Shown here piece by piece: positions 8,838 through 18,491 of a DNA stretch of 21,259 bases (positions are counted from its first letter, which is position 1; every line of letters starts with the position of its first letter). Made by a program: the position numbers and the translations under genes. The notes beneath the pieces are model-generated. The model did no database searches, was not told where the DNA came from, and was given only the letters and a program-made list of their open reading frames with translations. Source of the DNA: Glomus cerebriforme (Eukaryota; Glomeromycota; Glomeromycetes; Glomerales; Glomeraceae); NCBI GenBank assembly GCA_003550305.1, contig QKYT01000493.1, forward strand, positions 67,820 to 89,078. The letters run 5' to 3'.

Positions 8838-9237
8838 TGTTTTATTTTGAAATTTTTTCTAATTTTTAAATTTATAAACAGGAAGTATTAGTTGTGTAAA
8901 TCAGCCGATGAGCACAAATACAAAATTAAATAAGGGGTATTATTTACTGTTTCACAACAATAATTTATTCATTTGGCAATCATTTTGTTGTCGATCGATA
9001 GATCTTTTTTTTATATGGGAAAATGGAAAAGGATTTTAATACCTTGTCATATTACCGTTCTAATAACGTTAGCGATTCAAAGCACAGCATAAAGCAGTAA
9101 TCAAGTATGATTACAGTACTTCAAAAAGACCGATCAGCATCTGCATTATGTTTGTGTTTTATAATTTTATATTATTTTATTTTTGATAAATAGATATGAA
9201 AATAAGAAATTAAGTTACTTTAAATATAATTACATGT
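8838..9237. other. upstream region of the modular kinase gene
   Basis: AT-rich, no open frame of note. It should contain the promoter and 5' UTR of the minus-strand kinase gene. The start codon context is AAAACAATGCC (A at −3). No single TATA box can be singled out. Confidence 0.35.
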
Positions 9238-9264
9238 AAAAAAAAAAAAAAAAAAAAAAAAAAA
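9238..9264 (+). repeat. 27-base A tract
   Basis: An uninterrupted run of 27 A. It resembles a retroposon tail, but no AATAAA lies within 30 nt upstream and no direct repeat flanks it, so it may be a simple repeat. Confidence 0.6.
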
Positions 9265-10595
9265 TTGGCGAAGGAGCCGATATAGGAGAAGTTGATATAT
9301 TATTACTCTTGAAATTCGTAATTTAAAGCAAAGGAAATGGTTTTTTCATTTTTAATAATTCACTTTTAAACCTATCATTGTTTTTATATATTAATTCTTT
9401 TGTAATTTTTTTTTTTATCTATTGACGTTATTTTTAGTAACAAGTTCGGCAAAAAAATTATAAATTATTTGTGTAGGGGTTTTTTTTGTAATTTATTATA
9501 TTGAGTAATGAGCAAAATTTAGGATGTCATGTACTGTACTTGAATATATAAACCACAGTTAAAAAAAATTTATAACTTAATATTTATACTTTCCTTTAAA
9601 AGTGGGTGAACATCGATAAATGTGTTATCTCTCATTCTCTCTATTCATTTTTTTAGTTAATAAAACCTGATATAAATTATCATTCAAATTATATAAAGAC
9701 ATAAATCTATTAAAAATATAACGGAAAATTTTATAATCAAGTTTAATTAAAGACTTTACCAAAGATATATTATTTAACTCGTTATCAAAATATAATTATA
9801 TAAAAGAGCCCAAATTTACTAAAGATAATATTACTTTGATGTTTAATTATCGTATAGTATCATAATTATTTGTGATAAAAAAATTTTTATTTTTTTTATA
9901 CGCCAAATGATTAGTCAATTAAGTGACTCGACTATAATGCTGGAAAATTTCTTTTATCTGGATCCATTAAGAATGTTCAATTCCATTGTTTACCGTTGAT
10001 TTAGATTGAAAAATTCGAATTGAATATTTTTAAATGCACAATATACTTTAAATTATCGAACAATGATTTTTGGCATGAATTAAATTTCCAACAAATGATT
10101 GAAACAAATAAATATAATTAAAAATAATTAAAATAAAATATTAAAAAACATTTTATTATTATTATTTTGTTTAAGTTGCAAAAACAAAAAGTCATCTTTT
10201 TCAAACATATCTGATCATATTGTACACTTGAAAATTCTGTTAAAGAATTTAAACGTACTAAATTTATTTAATATAACGTATCATCTTATTATTACGTTAC
10301 AAAATACTGAAGTTTTTTTAATAAATCATTAAATCAATAATAAATCATTGGGTGACTAACTTTCATTACTTTTTTAAAATTTTTCTTTTTTTTTAAAAAA
10401 AAAAAAAGAATAGAGATTCATTAGAGACGATTTAAGAACGAATAAATGACCCAAAATGCAGTGATATAAAAATTTTATGTGAGAATATTTCTAAGCTGAT
10501 TTTATCAACGAGTTCAAAAGTACTGTATTTAATAAATTACTTCAAGATGAAATAAAAGTGAACAAACCCATTTTTAGAAAATAATATCGAATGAT
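9265..10595. other. long AT-rich intergenic stretch
   Basis: I find no gene, RNA gene or clear mobile-element ends in this 1.3 kb. Homopolymer A and T runs, including a T-run/A-run mirror near 10384–10409, are the main features. Stop codons are dense in all frames. Confidence 0.45.
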
Positions 10596-10709
10596 TCACA
10601 TCATCTTGACATCTTGTACATTGTTTAATTTGCTAAATGCCTCAAATAATTCTTGCATTTGTGCTAATTCATGAAAGAAACTTGTTTTCTGTAATCCTAT
10701 TCGGTCAAA
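10596..10709 (-). pseudogene. short coding-like minus-strand frame
   Basis: A 37-codon open stretch ending in TGA at 10596–10598 reads with normal amino-acid variety (HELAQMQELFEAFSKLNN and VQDVKMM), unlike the Ile/Asn/Lys/Phe-rich noise around it, and is predicted helical. A possible acceptor (GAATAG|GATTACAG) lies near its upstream end. It may be a surviving terminal exon or transposon scrap; no family recognised. Confidence 0.25.
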
Positions 10710-10862
10710 TTATAGCGATAATACTCCGTTGTCTATATTGTCTTAATTTAATACGCTTTACATTTCTGATTTATATTTATTAATGACTTTGTTAGTGTTC
10801 GGGCAATTAGGCTACAACATATATAATTAATTCTTGATTGACATTAAGCTGCATGTGCTCAA

Positions 10863-10878
10863 TGTGCACATGTGCACA
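10863..10878. repeat. perfect 16-bp palindrome TGTGCACATGTGCACA
   Basis: Two adjacent copies of the palindromic octamer TGTGCACA form a perfect 16-bp palindrome. A related GCATGTGCTC lies just before it. It could be a protein-binding site or a chance dinucleotide-rich tract. Confidence 0.6.
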
Positions 10879-10914
10879 TAATTTTTTTTCAGATTTTATA
10901 CACTGCCGAACACC

Positions 10915-11077
10915 ATGCCCAAATAAAACTGGGACAATCCTATGTCCGAAATTTAATCATATCAAACCAAGCTAGAGTTATGATCAAGTTTTGGATATAA
11001 GATTTTCCCAAAGTTTGATTTGGGAAATTCAAGTCGGATTTGAGACATACTATAGTTACGTTTGGCGGTTTGGGCAT
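10915..11077. mobile_element. dispersed repeat, copy 2: 163-bp element with ATGCCCAAA ends
   Basis: Begins ATGCCCAAA and ends TTTGGGCAT, a 9-bp perfect terminal inverted repeat. Internal sequence matches the copy at 5122–5304 (GGGACAATCCTATGTCC, GATATAAGATTTTCCCA). There is no coding capacity and no obvious target duplication. It is a small non-autonomous DNA element. Confidence 0.6.
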
Positions 11078-11227
11078 ACAAACTATTTGTCTAGAAAAGG
11101 CTAGTTATTTATTCAGTAAAATGCAGAGATTGGCGCAGCCGATTCACCAATCAAAAAATGTACTGCAGATGTTTTTATTCTAGCTTGATTCACTATATGT
11201 TCACATGACACCCCAATTCTTGATTTA

Positions 11228-11485
11228 GCACATCTGAAATGTGTGACAGGTTACGCCGGATATGATTGACAAAATGGTCAAATTTTTTTTTCTCAAAAAA
11301 AAAAAAAGAATTTAATAAATTGATTTTTACCTTACTAAAATAAAGATTATAGTGTATTTTTGGTCGCTCTGCAAGTTGACTTAGAGTGACAAAGAAGGTT
11401 TTTTTGACTTATACGCGTTATTTTGAAACATGCGTCACACATAAACAGTATAATCGGCGTAACCTGTCACACATTTCAACTGTGC
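11228..11485. mobile_element. 258-bp inverted-repeat element (MITE)
   Basis: A perfect 24-bp inverted repeat (11235–11258 and 11455–11478; it starts TGAAATGTGTGACAGG and ends TTACGCCG) is extended outward by GCACA after a 2-nt mismatch. The interior is AT-rich and non-coding. I see no clear target-site duplication, so the superfamily cannot be assigned. Confidence 0.7.
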
Positions 11486-11499
11486 CACGCAGTAATTTT

Positions 11500-11720
11500 C
11501 CGCGCTAAATATATATTTATTAACCTTATTTGGTTTTTTTGAATATCCGTAGCATATAGAATATGCAACTCTTTTTTTAAGTATATTTGAGTTTCTGGAA
11601 ATTTCTTGATTCAATACGCCTAATAGCCCTAATTCTTATGATTGAAAATTCGCTACAGATTTATTTATTCTAATCTAACCTGATTTGTTTTTTTTGAATA
11701 ATGAATATCCATATTAGGGG
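11500..11720. repeat. degenerate repeat also found upstream of the Sel1-kinase gene
   Basis: Three related segments are present in the window: about 11514–11555 (TTATTTGG then TTTTTTTGAATATCCG), 11658–11720 (AGATTTATTTATTCTAATC then TTTTTGAATAATGAATATCC) and about 12836–12884 (AGATTTATTTATTGCTATC then TTTGGTTTCTTTGAATATCC). A further shared string, TTTGTCTAGAAAA, occurs at 11087 and 12774. Confidence 0.45.
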
Positions 11721-12035
11721 TTCGCCTGGATTTTCATAATTTCTTAATTCTGGCCAAATTTAAATTAGACTCTAAAGAAATCAAATCTTAGTTAAACCTG
11801 CCGATTCCTTTGTATTATTGTATTTTTAAATAAAATGAATATTATTTTGATTTTTTTCTTTTATGAAATAAAATAATATTTTTGTTTTTGATTTATCTTC
11901 TTGGAAGTATTAGTGGATTTTTTTTAATTACAAATGAAGCAAAAGATTTTCATTTTTTAAAAAATTCTAGTTAAAATCGAATTTATTTATTATAAAAGAT
12001 GTCATTTGTTATATTAAATACTATGTTTGATTTTA

Positions 12036-12558
12036 CTAGCGTAACCCGTCGCGTCGCACCGGGATCAATGAGCTTAAACTAATCATGTACATAAAAATAT
12101 TCCAGAAATAAACTGACATAAATAAAAAAAAATCCTGATCTATATTCAGGCAAATTAGTTCCACATGGTAACAATAGCAGATACTGTAGGTGGCTTAAAG
12201 TAAAAAAACAATTAATAATTACGCCACTTACCAGTTTGCCGCAATACGCCATTTCATTTCGCCGCCTGAACCTAAAATAGAATTTCATTCTAAATAAAAT
12301 ATGGAATAGTTCAGGCGCAGGTGTATCACGCATTTCACATTACACAATTTAATTTATTTATACAGGAGAGTAATCTAAACCTCAACAGATCGACATGAAT
12401 TTTTTTAGTAGTTAGATTAAATTTAAAATTCAGAGCCGGAATTCAAAATGCTGTGCCTCTCGCATCACGAAATTTAATAATTAACTGAGCAACAGGTTAA
12501 TTAACAAAATCAAATTGCTATAATTAAAAAAAAATTATCAATTATTAATTAGTAAATC
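12036..12558 (-). mobile_element. Helitron-like 3' terminus and body (right end uncertain)
   Basis: Read on the minus strand, the left boundary is a GC-rich hairpin (CCCGGTGCGACGCGACGGG, eight pairs including one wobble, plus one mismatch) followed by TTACG and CTAG, then T. Helitrons end in a short hairpin a few bases before CTRR and insert 5' of a T, so this fits well. The hairpin stands out sharply from the AT-rich surroundings. The 5' TC end is not identifiable and no Rep/helicase is encoded, so the extent to the right is a guess. Confidence 0.45.
12263..12317. repeat. inverted repeat CGCCTGAAC / GTTCAGGCG
   Basis: Nine-base perfect arms at 12263–12271 and 12309–12317 enclose a smaller palindrome (AGAATTTCATTCT). 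It lies inside the Helitron-like segment. Confidence 0.6.
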
Positions 12559-12660
12559 TCAGACGGGTCCGGGTCGGGCCGGGCCGGCATTTTAGGTATA
12601 ATTTTAAGTTCGGGCTGGGCCGAGCCGGGTTATGAAATAGAGGTAAATGCAAGCCTCTAA
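12559..12660. mobile_element. GC-rich, hAT-like element end
   Basis: A 60-base GC-rich block with repeated GGGCCGG/GGGTCGGG/GGGCCGAGCC motifs lies just inside a terminus that, on the minus strand, starts TAGAGGCTTGCATTTACC. Subterminal GGGCC repeats next to a (C/T)AGAGGC-type end are seen in many hAT elements. The matching opposite end and an 8-bp duplication were not found, so it may be truncated or nested in the neighbouring element. Confidence 0.4.
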
Positions 12661-12945
12661 TCCATATCATATAGAATAATAATACTTTTTTAAGTAATTT
12701 TTCATAACATCAATTCTAGAAATTTCTTACCTAATTCTGTTTATTAATAATTTTAACCAATCAACGAAACCATTTGTCTAGAAAAAAGCGTTACAGATTG
12801 GATTAATAATCCTCGGTCAAATTTATGACAAATCAGATTTATTTATTGCTATCAATCCTAATTTGGTTTCTTTGAATATCCAAGAGTTAAATACGACGAA
12901 AATAATATTTTAAATTGACAAAACAAAACCTTTTTGCCTAGGAAA

Positions 12946-15900
12946 ATGCCAGCAGAAATGTCTACTCCTACCAATATTATTTATTCAAATGATAACATTA
13001 ATTGGTTAGAACGACAAGCAGAAAATGGTAACAAAGATGCACAACATAATTTAGCTGTATATTATTATAATGGTAAAGGGAAAGAAAAGAATTTAGAAAA
13101 AGCATTTTATTGGTTTCAAAAAGCAGCAGAAAATGGTAATAAAGATGCAATGATTATCACAGCCATACTTTATAAAAATGGTGAAGGAACAGAAGAAAAT
13201 ATGAAAAAAGCATTTTATTGGTGTCAAAAAGCAGCAGAAAACGGTGTCATAAGTGCACAATATAATTTAGCCATATGTTATCACAATGGTGAAGGGATAA
13301 TAAAGAATTTAGAAAAAGCAATTTATTGGTATCAAAAGGCAGCAGAAAATGGTGTAGAACAAGCAATGAATAATTTAGCCGGGTTTTATTATAATGGTGA
13401 AGGAACAGAAAAAAATGAAGAAAAGGCATTTTATTGGTTTCAAAAAGCAGCAGAAAATGGTGCAGAACAAGCAATGAATAATTTAGCTGGACATTATTAT
13501 AATGGTGAAGGAACAGAAAAAAATATAGAAAAAGCATTTTATTGGTTTCAAAAAGGGGCAGAAAATGGTAATAAAGATGCAATGTGTAATTTAGCTACAT
13601 GCTATTATAATGGTGAAGGGGTAGAAAAGAATTTAGAAAAAGCCCTTCATTGGTATCAAAAGGCAGCAGAAAATGATAATGAGATCGCAATGGATAATTT
13701 AGCCAGACGTTATTATAATGGTGAAGGGACAGAAAAAAATTTAGAAAAAGCCTTTTATTGGTTTCAAAAAGCATCAGAGATGGATTATACTGATCCACAA
13801 GTTTTTTTAGGCAAATGTTATGAAAGTGGTGAGGGAACAGAAAAGAATTTTAATGAAGCCCTTTATTGGTATGTAAAAGCAGCAGAAAATGGTGATGTAT
13901 ATGCAATGAATAATTTAGCAGACGTTATTATAATGGTGAAGGAACAGAAAAGAATTTAGGAAAAGCCTTTTATTGGTCTCAAAAAGCAGCAGAAAATGGT
14001 AATAATGATGCAATGCATAATATAGCTATTTATTATAAAAATGGTGAAGGAACAGAAAGGAATCTAGAAAAAGCCTTTTATTGGTTTCAAAAAGCTTCAG
14101 AGATGGGTCATATTAATGCACAAGGTCTTTTGGGCAATTGTTATGAAAATGGTGAGGGAACAGAAAAGAATTTAGAAAAAGCCTTTTATTGGTTTCAAAA
14201 AGCAGCAGAAAATGGTAATGAAATTGCAATGGATAGATTAGCCATGTATTATCAGGATGGTATAGGAATAGAAAAGAATTTAGAAAAAGCCTTTTATTGG
14301 TTTCAAAAAGCAGCAGAAAATGGTGATAAAGATGCAATGAATAATTTAGCCATATGTTATTATATTGGTGAGGGAACAGAAAAAAATATGGAAAAATGTT
14401 TTTATTGGCTTCAGAAAGTGGCAGAAAGTGATGGCAAAAATGCACAATATAATCTAGCTGCATGTTATGAAAATGGATTGGGAACAGGAAAAAATATAGA
14501 AGCAGCATTTTATTGGTATCAAAAAGCAGCAGAAAATGATAATGAAAACGCAATGTATAAATTAGCCACATGTTATCACAATGGTGAAGGAACAGAAAAG
14601 AATTTAGAAAAAGCTTTCTACTGGTATTATAAAGCAAAAGAAAATAATACTTTAAAAAATTCCAATATTAATAATTTATGTAAAGAATGCAAACAACCAT
14701 ATATTGATTACAATTGGTGTCAACAATGTAATACTAAACGATTTCAACTGGATTTTTCAAAGTGGAATAGTGAAAATGAATTTATTGATAAATTTATTCA
14801 AGAAGCGCAGCTAAGTGCTAAAAATAGTTATGAAGTTTTAGAATGGATACCTTATAATAAGTTGAAAAATATCAATTATCATGATAAAGGAGGATTCAGT
14901 GAAATTTATAAAGCTATCTGGTTAGAAGGACCTATTGATAGTTGGAATTCTGATAAACAACAGTGGAATAGGTGGAATTCTCAAAAAGGTTATGAAGTTG
15001 TTCTTAAAAATCTTAACAACTCATCAAGACTAGATAATAAATTTTTAAGTGAGGTATGATGTTTATATTTAATAGTAATTTTATTTTTTATTTTTTTTTA
15101 TTACTAAAATTTTTAATTTTTATTGTTTATATATAGTGGATACATCATTATAATTGTCAGAAAAAATCATTTTCAAAATTCATTCAGTTCTTTGGAATTA
15201 CTCAAGATCCAAATAATTTGAATTATATGATAGTAATGAGTTACGCAAAAGAAGGAAGTTTAAGGAAATGTTTATCCAAGATAGTAAAATTTAAATGGCA
15301 ACACAAATTACAATTATTAAAAAATATTATATTAGGACTCAAAACAATACATGAATCAAATCTTATTCATTGTGATCTTCATGATGGTAATATTTTGATA
15401 TCAGAAAATTATGAAACATATATCATTGATTTAGGATTATGTAAACCTGTAAATGATTTACAAGATTCTATTGATAGAGTTTATGGAGTTTTGCCTTATA
15501 TAGCACCTGAAGTATTAAGAAATAAACCTTATACTCCAGCAAGTGATATCTATAGTCTTTCAATGATAATGTGGGAATTTACGTCAGGTATTCCCCCATT
15601 TAGCGAAAGAGCACATGATCATCAACTTAGTTTAAGAATTTGTGATGGTGAACGCCCTGAAATTAATGAAAATACTCCTAAATGTTATATAGATTTGATG
15701 AAAAAATGTTGGGATTCAGATCCTTTAAAAAGACCAACTATTATAGATCTTGAAAATTCTATATCTCAATGGCTTAGATGTGTTTATAGGTATTATGAAT
15801 TAAATGAAGAAGAAAGTAAACGATATATAAAATTTGCTACTAATATTGATAACTTTTTAATAAATGATACAAATGAATTTGTAAATGCCAATAATGCTTT

Positions 15901-16012
15901 AACACAAACCTCAGTCAATATTTCTGATGAACAATTTCATTCACAAGCATGTTATACAAGTCGATTACTTATTGAAGTAGAAGGTTCTGACTGTTTGGAA
16001 TGTGCAATTTAA
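12946..16012 (+). CDS. Sel1-repeat TKL-like protein kinase, with one frameshift
   Basis: Exon 1 is 12946–15053 and exon 2 is 15137–16012, with an 83-nt phase-0 intron (GAG|GTATGATG … TATATAG|TGG). The ATG at 12946 has A at −3; another at 12958 is possible. Residues 32–571 are fifteen 36-residue Sel1 repeats, normally protein–protein interaction solenoids. CKEC…WCQQC (579–595) is zinc-ribbon-like, followed by a linker like that of the minus-strand kinase. Kinase: DKGGFSEIY, Lys688 in VVLK, HCD 781–783 (for HRD), N788, DLG 801–803, APE 826–828, CWDSDPLKRP. The HCD and DLG variants keep the catalytic and metal-binding Asp, so activity is plausible. In repeat nine (near 13920) TTAGCAGACG has lost one base relative to TTAGCCAGACG in repeat seven, shifting the frame; joined across it the protein is 994 residues. 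Sequencing error is likelier than true loss, because every repeat beyond stays open. Confidence 0.85.
13039..14657 (+). repeat. fifteen tandem 108-bp Sel1 repeats
   Basis: Fifteen units of 36 codons follow one another without spacers, on the pattern A(M/Q)xNLAxxYYNGEGTEKN then LEKAFYWFQKAAENG. The array spans 1619 bp, one less than 15×108, which locates the frame loss exactly within it. Neighbouring units are close at the DNA level (for example 13366–13473 against 13474–13581), implying recent expansion or gene conversion. Confidence 0.9.
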
Positions 16013-16739
16013 AATTAAATATAAATAGTATTATTGTTATTATTTGATTATTATTAATTATTTGATTATTTATATATTTATTTATATATATTATGTACTT
16101 TATTCCTTTTAATTTATTATAAAATTTATTATTTTAAATACAATTCATTGATTGGAATAGTTACAAATCATATGGTTGACTTTTTTTAAATAGAAAACAA
16201 AAATTAGCAAAATTTTAATTTTTCATGAAAAATATTTTTCAATAAAGCACAAATTAATCAAATTTAAAGTGCAGTACGTATAAACAATAAGTTTTACATT
16301 ATTATAAATCTTATTTGGATGTAGTTATGCACTTCAAGAGTAATTTGGTAAGTATACATATTGCCATTTTCCCTTTTGATTAAAATAGAAAGGTGTATCA
16401 TGTAAATATGAGAGAAGAAAATTTTGGTATAACCATAGTTAAACTCGTGTTTATTTTTGTAAAGATAGTCACATTTATTGAGAAAAAGAGAATTAAAATC
16501 ATTCAATAATCACTAAATATTTTTTGACAAAATTAAATCCTGAATGCTACCTCATCTTACTAAAAAGGATAAAAAAAAAGAGTACTGGGGAAGATGAAAA
16601 AAAAAACAAAAAAAAAAAGAAAAAAAAGAAAAATCAAAATAAAATATTCCTCATGGGCCTATGCTCAGATTTATATCTGCCAGAAAAACTGTTTACCTCT
16701 ATTTCTGATAACCAGGTACCACAATGAAAGCTCAATCTA
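16013..16739. other. 3' flank of the Sel1-kinase gene and A-rich tract
   Basis: AT-rich with no gene recognised. AATAAA at 16241–16246 is a possible polyadenylation signal, 229 nt after the stop. About 16590–16640 is an almost pure A/G tract. From about 16640 base composition becomes more even, marking the start of the decayed region to the right. Confidence 0.4.
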
Positions 16740-17480
16740 ATTACCAGATATTGAGTTGCTGGGTAGATTATAGCCGATTGTTGTCACAGTGGGAGGCCAC
16801 ATTGCCTAAAGGAAGAAAAAGAAAAAAAAGGATATCTTTACATGATTAAAGCTCAGATCAGGAGTTGTTTTAATTGGCTCCACTATAACCACGTGAAGAT
16901 GATATCATTACTTAGAACTTTGGAATCTTTGAAGAATGATGTAAGCTTTGCAACTTTCTTGGTAGCTTTTGGAAGTAATCTATCATCTTATATTTAGTCT
17001 TATTATGTTCACATTTGCATTCTTACATTCCGTATTTCTTTTCTGAGACTTCAATTTGGTGGAAGAGGATTTCTGGTATGAAGAGTTCTTGGAGTTAGTA
17101 GATGTGTTTGATGGGGATACTCATTTCTTCATGAATTTATCTATTTTCCACTTAACAATAGTTTCTTTGATATTGAACTCTGCCTGCTAACAAGCTAAAT
17201 TTAAGTCATCAAGGGTCTTTAAAAATCCTATGAGTTTTTGCCTTTGGGTCTTGAACTACTTTAATAGCAGTGAGGTTGTGATATCGCATGAATTCCTTAT
17301 TCTGGAAAATATCTTTGCCTAGATTGGAGATTACTGCCTGGAAAAGTGATCACTATTGTCTTTTCTCAAGTGACTAGTCTCCCAAGAACCTAATAAGTAT
17401 GTTGCCTAATGGGATTACCAGATATCTTTATCAAATACTTTAAGAACTGATGTTTTCAGTATTATTGTGGCCTTCACACA
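16740..17480 (-). pseudogene. decayed coding region, unknown family
   Basis: Composition is more balanced than in the flanks, and minus-strand reading gives protein-like runs in changing frames. From right to left these include LGKDIFQNKEFMRYHNL and TAIKVVQDPKAKTHR, then in another frame KTLDDLNLAC, a stop, QAEFNIKETIVKWKIDKFM, and a Ser/Lys-rich stretch (KSSSTKLKSQKRNTECKNAN). At least two stops and one frame change show decay. It is likely to be a transposon-encoded or multi-copy protein remnant; I do not recognise the family. It could be an intron-containing gene with exons I cannot resolve, but that is less likely. Confidence 0.4.
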
Positions 17481-18491
17481 TAAGACAATAATAATTATAT
17501 TACATTGGATTGTATAGAGTATTTACCTCTACCAATTGAAATTTTAACAAGGTTAATCCGAATATAAAAATTGATTGCACGCACATGTAATCAATTACTT
17601 TTATTTAAAATTACTAAGAATATTATAGAACTGAAGAATTTATTAAATGTCAAATCTCAATATTTGGAAGTATTATGTATTCTTTAATCAAGTAAATTTC
17701 GTTTAAAATTTTCATTCTTACGATGGTTTTAGTTTAGGCTCAAATTTTAATTCCCATGTTATTGCACGTGTTATTACAAACAATGTATGTAGGAGATATT
17801 TGAATCGCCTTTTAGACAAATTAAATCACCCAAATGACTTCAATGATTGAAAGAACTAAATAATAAAAAATTTTTATAAAAAATCTATTTAATATTAGAT
17901 TAATAATATTCAAATATAAAAAAAATCATCAATCCAAATGTTTTTAAAATGTGTTTAATATTCATGTATTATTTTAATTTTAAATAATTTTGAGCTAACT
18001 TTAATTTTAATTTAATGGAAACTAACTGATTAAATGATAATAAATTTACTTTATGTTTATAAATTTTTCACATGAATATAAAAAACTAAGTAATGATGTC
18101 TTTAAATTTTTGAATTAAAAATCGATTGTGAGATAAGGAAAAAAAGATAAAAGTTAAACTTTATATACTAAAAATTTGCATATTTTTTAAACAATTCTAA
18201 TCATTGGTTATTTATTTATTGCATACCCATTTTATATGCTGATTTTTTTTCTTAAAAAAAATCCTATTTTTTAAAATATTAAAAGAAAAAATAAGAAAAA
18301 ATAATTAGAAATGATCAAATTATTGGATACAAATTCTAAGTATAATATATATCATGCTAACGAGTTATAAATGATCTAACATATTGCATAAAATTAATTA
18401 ATTGCCAATCCGCCACTCAACGATACAAAATTAATTAGTAAATTCGTCACAGATCCTTATATGAATGTAATCACTATATTAAAAATAATAA
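17481..18491. other. AT-rich intergenic
   Basis: No gene found. A small inverted repeat (AATTGATT at 17569–17576 and AATCAATT at 17589–17596) is the only structure seen. The right-hand part is the 3' flank of the F-box gene. Confidence 0.45.

Noticed and set aside
9238..9264. Second retroposed insert with poly(A) tail
   Set aside because: No flanking direct repeat longer than about 5 bases (TTGGC near 8974) and no AATAAA upstream; treated as a simple repeat.
12079..12333. 84-codon minus-strand open frame
   Set aside because: Inside the Helitron-like segment, no recognisable domain, and it crosses the palindrome; chance frame is likelier.
13247..14637. Minus-strand open frames with repeating LHHYNN/FLLLFETNK pattern
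   Set aside because: Antisense shadows of the 108-bp Sel1 repeats.
13039..14657. CRISPR-like regularly spaced array
   Set aside because: The 108-bp period is continuous coding sequence for Sel1 repeats with no spacers, in a eukaryote.
16294..16506. 70-codon minus-strand open frame
   Set aside because: No motif, AT-driven composition, no neighbouring exon.
16524..16727. Plus-strand Lys-rich open frame
   Set aside because: Product of the A/G tract at 16590–16640.
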